Source of the DNA: Rhynochetos jubatus
Lineage: Eukaryota > Chordata > Aves > Eurypygiformes > Rhynochetidae
Length of the DNA: 64,000 nt
Direction of reading: 5' to 3'
Assembly (NCBI GenBank): GCA_027574665.1
Contig: CM050651.1
Span: forward strand, 10,355,501 to 10,419,500
Shown piece by piece: positions 1-9,436 of the stretch (the first letter of the stretch is position 1; each line of letters begins with the position of its first letter). A program made the translations under genes and the position numbers. A model generated the notes under the pieces. That model did no database searches. It was not told where the DNA came from and was given only the letters and a program-made list of their open reading frames with translations.

Positions 1-895
1 ACAGGAGCTGAAACAGGTCTGTATAAAGCCTCCGGTGGTGGGCTGATAGGGTAGTAAGGAGGTGGGGCTGGTATATCTGAAAGGGGGCTAGTGACATTTC
101 TTGTGGGTGAAAATGGTGCAGCTGCTCTGTTTTGAACCCCAGAAGAGAAGGGTTTAGCTGTCTTATTCAAAGATGCTGCTTTTTGAGCTTCAGAGGACTG
201 AAAAGAGAGTTTTGTGTCTGGTGCTAAGCCAAAGCCATTTTGTTGTACCGTTTTGCTATGATTCTGGCTCATTTGCGTGTAGCTTTTGCTCACACAGGTT
301 TGCTGTCTTGAGATTTCTTCCTGTTTTGTTTGATAGACTGAGGAGCTGACTTTCTGGAAGTTCTCAGACATGGTGGCTTCCCTTCGTTCCTCTGTATGCA
401 CTGTGCGTGCCTTCATCTCCTCTTGCTCGGCTGTGATCTGATCCATCCTCTGCCGTCTCTTGGCAAACATGAGGGCCCCTTTACCTGTGCTCTCTGGAAG
501 CGTCTGCATCTCGTCTCCACTTTTTGTCTTCTTTTCAACCTCAAGTAGACCACTGTCCCAGTCAAACGTCACAATCTTACCGTCGTTGTCAAGGTCAGAG
601 AAGAATTCTTCATCTATTTCTGACTCGCTCGTTGCAAGCAAGCTCACTTCAAAAGTGTTTTCTTTGTCCCCCTCTTCACCTTCACCTTCTTCACCCTCGT
701 CTTCGTCACGTTCTAACTCCCCAGTACCGTAGCTAACTAAAGTATATTTCCTCGCCCTTTGCCGACGCTTCTTGAACATCAACACCCCCTTGGAATTTGG
801 ATTGGGAGCTGCTGTCAGCAGCAATGCAATACTTTTACATTTGGATTTGGCTTCTTTGACCTGCTTCTCTGACAGACTCTCACTTCGCCGGAGCC
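1..895 (-). CDS. SYNPO2: Synaptopodin-2 (myopodin), start of the large coding exon; runs off the window
   Basis: Synaptopodin-2 is an actin-binding and bundling adaptor at Z-discs and stress fibres that also shuttles to the nucleus. The exon starts after a good acceptor (polypyrimidine then CCACAG, 896-901). Its first two bases complete an arginine codon begun in the previous exon, and 297 codons follow without a stop. Visible features in order: a basic-kinase / 14-3-3-like LRRSES motif (residues 1-6 of the full codons); the module KGVLMFKKRRQR (791-756), NLS-like; an acidic Asp/Glu/Gly run (707-666); an acidic DWDSGL segment; a second copy of the module, KGALMFAKRRQR (482-447); a Ser/Gln-rich linker; and a proline-rich end with PPPY (65-54). 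PPPY is the known docking motif for the WW domain of BAG3 in chaperone-assisted autophagy. Identification rests on recognised similarity to vertebrate SYNPO2. The rest of the exon lies beyond position 1. Confidence 0.95.
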
Positions 896-3800
896 CTGTG
901 GAAAGAGTTGAAGTGCACATTTAATTGCATGCAGCCCAGAAAAATACAAGGAGACTAATAACAAAGAGTTTTGCATTTATCTGTACTGAAATTTACCCAG
1001 TCCCCTTCCCCAATATTAAAGCATTTATTCCTTTTGCATGGAGGGGTCATTATACTGAAGGTTTTCCCACAATATCTGTGCTGCAGGTTCCATACCCAGC
1101 ATTCCTCAGAGTCACACCCATCAAGTTCAAAGGCTACATCACTTTCAGTGGGACTTTCTCAGTTCAACAGGAGTGTTACATGTGTCTTTATTTCTAGCGT
1201 TCTTGATTTTTACTCCCATAAGTAATCTCAGCAGCAACAGGCAGAGGGTCTTTCTCATTTGTTCGGTTTCCAGTCTGGTATTTACCAAATGTTTGACCAC
1301 ATCTCCTGGGCTTACAGAGGATATTCCCAGCCAGCCAGGCTCATGGCTGCCTAACATCTGTGACCAAATGAAACTGAGTGTGTTCTGGCTGATGGTGGCA
1401 GCAGCTTCTGCCATTTATATGTTTATTTTACTCGTGTGCGTTACAAAATGTGTATAGTTGATAAAATTCAGTACGCTTTTATGTATCAGCTATTTAAAAG
1501 CAAGTGTACATCCAAAAAAGCATACACAGATACCATTAGCATTAACCTTCAGCCCCTTGGAAGACATAGGAGTTTGGCCATGGCAGTCAATGAAAGCAGG
1601 TTTCAATCTCTTAGCAAGCATTACTTCCAAAATTGTATAGGATATAAGACCTCCTGAATACTTTTTTTGACAATGTGGCAAGAATGAATATGCATTTTAG
1701 ACCTAAATGGAGAAGGCTCAACTAATTTCTCAAGAGTATTCACTAGCATGTATCAATAATAAGTATTTCTTAATGAATAAATTACTGGTTTTCCTCATGT
1801 CACGTGGAACAGGAATAGATGCAGCTGTAAAGCTGATAGATGCACTGTACATCAGCACGACTGATCCCTTGTTAGGTGACATGGAGCGTGTGCCTCATGG
1901 GGCAACATGGGTCAGGTGGTGTTCCTGTTTCTTTCCCTTCCTTATATTCTACCACCGCATCTCATGAATGACAGCCTCAATAGCTTCTCCCTTTAAGAAA
2001 CCTAGCATTTAAGGCGGTTGCTGTCTAAATCAATGGTCCCCTGCGACCTAATTTCAAAAGGTGTGCCTCTGATATATGAAAATAGAACAGTAAATTATTT
2101 AGTATCTTTTGATAGTACAAATAAAGCAAACCCATTAAAGAAAGCCATGTGCTGTATTTTCTATTAATGGTCTTTTTAGTCATGTCAGTAGATGGAGTCT
2201 GATACCTCTTTGATTAAAGACAATTGGAGTTTGCCATTATGCCAGATGGCAGCATGACTGGACCAGTGGTTCTGACAAGAACCTATAAAAGAGAAAAGAG
2301 CGAGGCACCTGAACCAGCAGTTTGTAATATAGTTTGAGAGGGCCAAATCACAAAATCCTTGGCTCAGTCCTCTGATCATCCAAATGCTTACAGGAGTTAC
2401 TGAAGACATTTTCCAAAAGTATGCCTTTCGTGTGAGAGTGCCTCTGCAAACAGAAATGGTTGCCCTTCAGCATGTACGTTCTACGCTTTCAATAAGCTAC
2501 TTGCATCAGCAGTGAGGGTTTTTCTAGAAAGGGGGTTCAGCAGGTACCCGTACAGTTCTGGGGAACATTTTGCTAGTGTATTTTTTCTTAATTAATCTGA
2601 AAAGTTGCTTAATCAACAGTTTCAAAAGATGGCAGGGGAAATGTTACTGGCTTAGTAAATATAATCTGATTGCTATTTACAGAGGAAATTTCTGCTAAAG
2701 AGATCAAACACCTATAATAAATATTCCTCTCTAATTTAGACTTAAATGCTGCATTATAACTTCTAAGTTTACGAAAAATATGCATACTATTTGCTGCACA
2801 CAGATTATTCCCTGTGCTTGGGAATTTGTTTGTTCTGTTGTGTAGGTAGGATTTTACAATTAGTAATAATAAAGTGAAATATTTTTCCAGATTAAATCAG
2901 TGGTTCCACAGGATAATGACCTGCCAGTAGATTAGAAGGAACTGAGATTGTCATAGTTGAGATGGGAAAGGACAGAATCTATGTCCCACCTGAAAGCAGA
3001 GCTTATTATGTATTGTGTAGTTCATTCTTTGTACTTTTGCCTTATTAGAGAGGCACTGCAAGTAATTTTCTAAGAAAGATGGGCACATCACACAGTTGAT
3101 TCTGACTTTGCAGCCAAAACGTAAAGCATGCGCACTTCTCTTTTATGCTTCATTTAATATGCCAAAAATATGTGGATTGCATACAGACACTTAGGCATAA
3201 GTCACTGCTTAATCCACTTGCCAATAAGACACAAATGGTTATCATGCTAAAAATATGCTTACAGAGGAATTAGCAGTGGGTTAGCAGACTAATTCCAACA
3301 CTACATATGAAATAGCTTGTTGCCACAGTATATCACTGCACACATTCAAGCACCTTTGACATACTGCTACTAAATCCCCCGGCAGGATTCTTAACATTGT
3401 TGGGAAAGAGCAAGCAACCAATAGAAAGGTCCCAAATGAATAAAATCATTAATAAATAAATAGGTAGATAAATAAATACTGCATATCTCCACTCAGGTTA
3501 TTAATATTGGACCCAGTTGCCCGTTTACTTTCATGTACGCTTCTTGGACACATTTTGAAGCTGACCTCTGGGTATGGGTGTCAGGAGAAATAGAATTCAC
3601 TTTCCAGTCTCGAGAAGAGGGACAAAACTGAAAGGATCATGTAACAGTTAGACACATGCTAGTGTCTGTCAAAATCTCTTCTGCGGGCAACATCTAGCTT
3701 TTCTTAGACTTTTTTATTAACTTTTTAAAAGCAGTGGCATGGCTTTGATTTTAGAAGATGCAAATGAGAACACAAAGTTTTTGCTATAAAAGGAGAAATT

Positions 3801-4212
3801 CACAGGATTCACTTAGACATGTGCAAGCAGCATGCTTTTTTGGTTAATATTCTACAGATTGCCTCTGAATATACAGTAGAAGACCAGCAGAATTCAGCCC
3901 CTTTTAGAGATGTAAGTATTTTTAGTTGGACAAAGTCATGAGTTAATTTCAAAGTGGAAGTCTACTAAGCAAAGTTATTCAGCACAGTTAAGGCATGGGT
4001 ATACTCTTGGCTCATCACCAGGAGCATTGTATTACCCTGAAAATATATATAAAGCAAGAACAGAAACATTGTTTGAAAGACAGAGGAAAAGTCAGAAAAC
4101 TGCAGGAAAAACCCTCAAGCACTTTTTTAATGCAGTCTAAATTCTGAAATCATGTTTAAAGACACAAAAGATACCCTCAGGCAGTGCAAATGATTAGATG
4201 GGACATACTTAC
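896..4212 (-). other. SYNPO2: SYNPO2 intron between middle exon and large exon
   Basis: This 3.3-kb intron is bounded by donor GTAAGT (4212-4207) and acceptor CCACAG (901-896) on the minus strand. It is AT-rich and non-repetitive apart from a short AAATA/GATA-type microsatellite at 3450-3479. A TATA-like CTATAAAAGG on the plus strand (3785-3794) has no other promoter evidence around it. Open frames here are short, overlapping and unrecognisable, so I see no further exon. Confidence 0.88.
3450..3479. repeat. AATA/AGAT-type microsatellite
   Basis: Degenerate run of AAAT units interrupted by AGGTAGAT, about 30 bp, in the intron before the large SYNPO2 exon. It is short and imperfect and of no evident function. 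Confidence 0.7.
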
Positions 4213-5006
4213 TTGCGTGCCTCGCCCTGTGCTTGAGAGGTCTGTGATCCTTTTCCGAGTGCTGGTTGTCTTCTCCCTGCTCTGCGCCTTCTGATGAGAT
4301 TGCAAAGGAGAGGAGGGAAGGAGGTGCTTCTGACTGCCCTCCTTCCACTTGAGAATCAACACACCCCCTTTCAGCTAGAGACCTGGGTGCTTCCTTCTCC
4401 CTGTCGGAACAGTCTAGGATCACCTCCACCCTGGGGAGCGATGGAGCTGCACCTTGGATCCTCTTGACCTCTTTGCCACTAGAAAACTGGACTACTTTGC
4501 TTGACCACTGGATGTTGCTCTCTTTCACGCCCAGGGGCATTGTGATTACAGGGCTAATCCCGTCTTGTTGTACACTGGGTTCTCTTCCTGAAGGGGTGTA
4601 TTTTTCTGCCCCTAAGAGAGTCCCAGCAGGAGCATTGGTGCCCTTGTGCGCATCATTTGAGAGGGACAACTGCAGCTCAACCATAGTACCTGGCCTTCTT
4701 TCTTCTGTCTTCCCTCTGAAAGCAGCCTCATCTGTCACGAGCACGTTGGAGGTGCTTATCACTTTAGGAGTAATTCTGTGGCTTTGTGTGATCTCTTGTT
4801 TCATTTCAGAAAAGTGTATGTTGCTTTCTCCTGCCGCCTGGTGAGTCTCACTGTATACCTCTGTGATGCATAAATCTCCATGGGATATCTCTTTCGCTGT
4901 GTTAATTTGCAGTGTAGTACTCTCCTGATAGTCCTCATTTTTTATATTATCATGCTTTCCATTTTCTCTTTCAGCACTAAAGGTTTCATTTATTCCGTTG
5001 GAGGAT
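4213..5006 (-). CDS. SYNPO2: Synaptopodin-2, middle coding exon
   Basis: This exon of 794 nt links the PDZ domain to the actin-binding central part. On the minus strand the acceptor is TATGCAG (edge 5006) and the donor GTAAGT (edge 4213). The first base completes an Arg codon started by AG in the PDZ exon, 264 codons follow, and the last A pairs with GG of the next exon to make Arg. Recognisable family stretches are VELQLSLS (around 4685), SSGKEVKRIQ (around 4475), PRVEVILDCSD (from 4435), and the strongly conserved GGQSEAPPSL, SSEGAEQGED and KHRARHA near the 3' end. The segment looks disordered, rich in Ser, Glu and Lys, with no membrane segment. The frame stays open 28 codons past the donor, but that tail looks like intron. 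The isoform lacking the PDZ domain known in mammals would need a start here or upstream; the ATG at 4804-4802 is one possible internal start. Confidence 0.95.
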
Positions 5007-6472
5007 CTGCATACACATAAACAAGTAATTCAAGAAATTAAGCTGCTGTAAGCACAGCAATTGTAAGTACAGTTACAAAAGCAATTCCTGTATAATATTT
5101 TTCCCCTATATTAATTTGGGTTACCTGCTAGTAGGTCCATTTAAGTAGGAAGAATTTTCCCATAATGTAGAGGTCTTAAATTGAAGCATCTTTGTGTCTT
5201 TCAATATTCTTCAACTTAACAGTTCGGTTACAGGGAAATTACACTACTGCGGTAGGACTACCATCCCTGTGCAGTGTTGGATTATATCGGTTCTAACCAT
5301 CAGTATGCTTTCACAGACACATTTCTGTTACAGTGTTTCCAGGCAAATGCTGCTGACACTTTTGGGACGATACTTCTTCATATTTCACACGTGCATGAGA
5401 AAATGCGCTTTGCACAACACCAGACAAGTGGTTATTTTTTGGCTGTGTGGCTGCTACTGAAACTGGTTTAGCCACCATCCTCATGTACAGTTCCTGTCCC
5501 AAACAGTTTGCTCTCTAAGGAATAGCTAAGTACTAGATGAGGACCAGAGGGAGGGGAATGAATACTTCAAATACACATTCAAAGAATTCCTATGAGGATC
5601 ATCATCCTTATATATCATGGAATAATTAAAACATTCTGTGCCTATTCCAGTGATCCAGTGAAAAGGGCAGTGAACACATACAGTATTTCCTTGTTATTAA
5701 AAAGTATATATTTCCAACTGGGAAATGTCACTTCCTCTTCCTGAAGCCTGCTATATACCTCACTGTAACTCCCTTTTTAAACTATTCATACCCCTGGCCC
5801 GCTTAGACTGTTTTACTGTTGTTAGGACTCCTAGTGTACTCTCCAGCTTCTTCTCTCAGTACTCTGGGCCATACTGACTCCTGTTAATTTGAGAAGAAGC
5901 CTTTTCTGTACAGCAAGTCTGCAGCATGTTATTAAGGCTTTCTATTGAGTTAGCAAAGCACTTTTTCAAATGAGGGAACTGGTAGGTACCCTCAGTAAAG
6001 TATTAATATCAAGTATTATGGAGATTTCTGAAATCAAAAGCTGGTTCCAGGTATTCTGAAACCTTGGAACCCCCTACAAAGAAAGGCTGGAAGAAGTAAC
6101 AGAAGAAATAAACGTGTCAGTGCACTGAAGAATCACTTCTTCAGTATCACTTGCTTTTCTAACCATGCAGCAAACTGTAGCAGTCTGGGTCTGTCTCAAA
6201 TAGCACAAAACGTGTAACATCCATTAAACCACATATGGAGCTACATAAAGGTCAGACAGATTTTAATTTAGGGAGCCTCTTGTGAGTGCTGCTGGATTCC
6301 ATCATATTATGCTATTTGGATGATCAATTGTACTGCTCTTAAGTACAGATAAATTACAGAAATCTGTAAACATTTCCTTGTAAAATATGAGACTGGGGGC
6401 TGGGTCAGCTAAATGTTGTCCTTTATTGGTAGCTGAGTGATTGTGTGTATGTGTGAGAGAGAAAGATTCCCA

Positions 6473-6482
6473 CCTTAAAAGG
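6473..6482. promoter_or_regulatory. Perfect CArG box (candidate SRF site)
   Basis: CCTTAAAAGG matches CC(A/T)6GG exactly. SYNPO2 belongs to the actin-regulated, myocardin/MRTF-SRF responsive smooth-muscle gene set, so an SRF site in its introns would make sense. By base composition about five such matches are expected by chance in 64 kb, so one site alone is weak evidence. Confidence 0.3.
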
Positions 6483-8611
6483 CCCTCGCTACTTATGGCT
6501 ATACTTCTGCTCTATATAGACATAGATGTGTATCCATCTGTCAGGAGGCAGAATACTGGTTCTGATCTCTTTATGGCCATTGAAGATTCTGCTTTGTCAA
6601 ATTACGACTTTTGTTTCAGGTCTTTCCAGCTCGCTGCAGGAACAACACCCCTGGTGTAATTCCAGGAAGGAAGCAGAACACATGGAGTCAGCACAGCAGG
6701 GTTTGTCTCAAAGTCATGTTTTACTCCCTACATGGTGCATTTCATTTTGGTATGCACTGAGCATACTCCCTACTTCTCCCCCGAAATTTTCTTTCTAGAC
6801 TCAGCAGTAGCCCCAGAGTTGCTGACACTGATGTGAAAAGGGCACGCTAGCATTTCTGTTTCGATGGTTCCTGGATACATCTGTTCAGCATTTGTTGGGA
6901 AGGTCAGGAAGATGCTCCCCCACACGGCATCTGGAGAGTGCCTGCTCTTCAGGGTGTCTCTTTCCTCTGATCCTGTAAACCGAAGATTCTGTGGGCACTG
7001 CTGGTCAGTAACTGACTGTGGTTTACAGGGGATTGGGAAAACTTCTTGTAGACATCAAAGGCCAAGTAACATTTTAAAAAATACTTTATAAGCCTAATTT
7101 TTTCCCAGTAAGCTTGGTAAGAGCAGCATTAGGCCAACAATGAATGCCTATGAAGATCTCATCCTTCGTGCAAGTTCAGGTACAGTCAGAAGCTTCCCAA
7201 GGAGAAATGTTCTTCCCTGCCAGTGAAAGATGCTTGGATGTAAAGATCACCATTGGAACACCACTTCAATTAGGCATTATACTTTCCTCATGATTTCCAG
7301 CATTTTCTTGAGATGGCTGCTAACAAGTGGCTGCTCGGGAGAGGAAGGATTTGCTTCTCATTGCTCTCAGAGGATGCTAAGGCACTTCCTGAAAAATCCT
7401 TCAGGTGGTAGTGCTGAGAGGGCTACTACCCACAAAGGAGGTGGCAGAAGTGTTTTGTTTTATTCTCCCATATCCTGGACTACACTGACAGCAGAGGCTG
7501 GGAGAGATGAGCTGATGAGAAGAAATCCAAAGGTTCTCACGGTGAATTCCTTTAGAACATTTTAGTCCCTTTCAGACTGCTGTGCAATTGCAACGTTCTT
7601 AAAATGTCTAACAGACACGGTTTCATTCAGTGAAATACTGAATTAGGCGGTCTAAGCACTCGGGTTTGGTTCTGGTTTTCAGGACGTGTCTTGCCGTTCA
7701 CCATGCATTCAAGCAGGGGCAATGGAGGGAAGATGTGCTGTCACTTTAGCTAGAGCATACTGTGGTCCTCAGACCAACTGAAATATCAGTTATAGAGCAG
7801 CAACAGGCAGGATTCAGAGCATATGGAGCTATTTCTGTGGCTGCAAAGAAGACAGCTGGTCAGCCACAAATATCGTTTTTAGTAGTGCAGTTCCAGTAGT
7901 CATGTTATGAATGAAAAACCTCAGAATGCAGATAATGCATGAGGAGCATTCAAATGGTGCACGGCTGAACCACGAGCAAGAGCTATGCACAATGGAGAAG
8001 GTGAGCTGTAATCCTGTTCCCCTGATCCCATCACGTCGGTACATTACTCAGCCACAGACAGGCCATGCAAAATGTCTGTTCTAAATAAAATGAATACTCC
8101 TGGTTTTGAAGGCAGATTGTAACCTTGAGCTACTAGACACTTTTGGAAAGTTCTTCTGGGCAGGCTGCAGAAACCACAGAGGAATTTCCTGTACTGTTTA
8201 GACATCCCTGGTGACCAGAGACAAGTGCCTTTTTTGCACCAGAGTCCTTTCAGCCTTTCCAGTGACACTACTCTGTTAGCTGTTGTGATGAATCCTGACC
8301 CCTTCTGTCCTCCTGGTCCTGCCTGTGGAAGAGCAGACACAGGGAACTGCAGTAGCTCAGGGAGGAGACATAATTCCTTACAAGGAGTGTGGAAGTCTTA
8401 CATCTTCCTCCTCGTACCCACACCGAAGGCAATTCAGAGTTCGTGTTGTCTGAATTCACAAAGTCTGGGTAGAATGCACGTACTCTAGGTGGTTCTGAAC
8501 TCAAGATTGTATGGATGACACTGATAATTACATGTCATTAGAGTAATTAGAATAGACTGATGTGCAGCGAGCATTAATGCTATCCTGCCTGCAGATTTAT
8601 ACAAAGGTTTG

Positions 8612-8805
8612 CTATTCTAAAAAGCTCAAAGCATTTTCAAAGAAAACTGGAATTCATTATCACTTTTTTGTAAAAGGAGAAGCTGAGACCCAGAGCTGTA
8701 AGTGACTTGCCCCACCTCATCTAGTGAAGTGTTAACAGCTACAGAAATAGAATTCAGGACTTCCAGCCCCTCTCCCCCTCCTGACTACTAACACATTTTG
8801 CCACC
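8612..8805 (-). repeat. Ancient MIR-like (CORE-SINE) fragment
   Basis: The plus strand reads like the complement of a MIR: GGAGAAGCTGAGACCCAGAG, then AAGTGACTTGCC, then a run equivalent to 'tagaattcaggacttcc' and a pyrimidine-rich 'cagcccct...cctgactac'. This order matches amniote MIR elements, which date to before the bird-mammal split and survive in birds as rare, decayed copies. The element is diverged and the ends are approximate. It sits about 480 bp from the PDZ exon. Confidence 0.6.
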
Positions 8806-8884
8806 CAAGAAGACCATTTGCCATGTCATCATCAAGGCATATCTCTGTAACACACTTTCTCCATCTCTACAGCCTTTGCTTTTT

Positions 8885-8955
8885 GTAAGCCTCACTTCCC
8901 TATCTGTGGGGAGTAACAACACTTCGCTACTTCAAAGGGGTGGAAAGTATAATTG
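8885..8955 (+). repeat. Second MIR-like fragment, opposite orientation
   Basis: CCTCACTTCCCTATCTGTGG followed by GAGTAACAACACTTCGCTAC and AAAGGGGTG resembles the central part of MIR (cctcagtttccccatctgt, then gataataa and cctacctcat). It faces the neighbouring copy, so the pair is inverted. It is short and diverged. Confidence 0.5.
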
Positions 8956-9284
8956 AACATAGGGGTCTGCAGTATGCAGATATGGTAGTGGATACCTTGT
9001 AAGTATTAAGGATACTTATAAGAAATAAAATCATTACATTTGGAGACTGTACTCTTAATTCTGTGCCTGCACTATATTGTTCCAATTATATATATTAATC
9101 CCTTCAGATCAAATGCTCTGTCTTCCCTCCCATTTCCATACAGACAAGCAGAGTTACAGACGTAAGTAAGAGGACTATCAGAAGCTCACAGTATATGTCT
9201 GTAAAATAAGTGCATTCAAAACCAGCGTTTTCCACGCGGTTCACTGAACAGAATTGCACCAATGTGCTCTGAGCATTCCTGTAC

Positions 9285-9436
9285 CTCTTGATAAGCATCT
9301 GCAGGACGTCAGTCAGGCTTTCCATCAGAACGATAACTTCAGCATAGGTTAAATCTCCACAAGGCTTGCCATTGATAGACACCACCTCATCTCCCTCACA
9401 CAGTCCAGCCTTAGCTGCTTTGCTCTTGCTGCGAAC
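9285..9436 (-). CDS. SYNPO2: Synaptopodin-2, second half of the PDZ domain
   Basis: This exon of 152 nt encodes 50 codons plus AG. Its translation starts VRSKSKAAKAGLCEGDEV, continues through VSINGKPCGDLTYAEV and ends in LQMLIKR: the GDEV-VSING strands, helix B and final strand of the N-terminal PDZ domain of synaptopodin-2. The PDZ domain docks C-terminal peptides of Z-disc and adhesion partners. The acceptor is GACTCGTAG; the exon begins in phase 0, as expected for a PDZ domain split after its first half. The donor AG|GTACAG is weak, but splicing there gives AG+A = Arg followed by Ser-Ser-Asn-Gly, matching the spacing of the family sequence. The exon with the N-terminus and carboxylate-binding loop lies upstream and was not found in the window. 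Confidence 0.94.

Larger units (their letters stand above)
5007..9284 (-). other. SYNPO2: SYNPO2 intron between PDZ exon and middle exon
   Basis: This intron of 4.3 kb has acceptor TATGCAG, but its donor is a poor match, GTACAG (9284-9279), against the consensus GTRAGT. It holds one perfect CArG box (6473-6482), a short GT/GA-rich stretch (about 6438-6466) and two ancient SINE fragments at 8612-8955. The many short open frames in both strands overlap one another and show no recognisable protein, so no extra exon is called. Confidence 0.88.

Noticed and set aside
460-736. Plus-strand open frames of 70-90 codons across the large SYNPO2 exon
   Set aside because: They are antisense shadows of the SYNPO2 coding sequence; the Ser/Pro-rich text is the complement of its acidic run.
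3785-3794. CTATAAAAGG as a TATA promoter
   Set aside because: No start-site context, no CpG island, and it lies in an intron with opposite orientation; a single short match is not enough.
4127-4212. Extension of the middle exon's open frame past its donor for 28 codons
   Set aside because: The donor GTAAGT is strong and the next exon continues the family sequence exactly, so the tail is read-through into intron.
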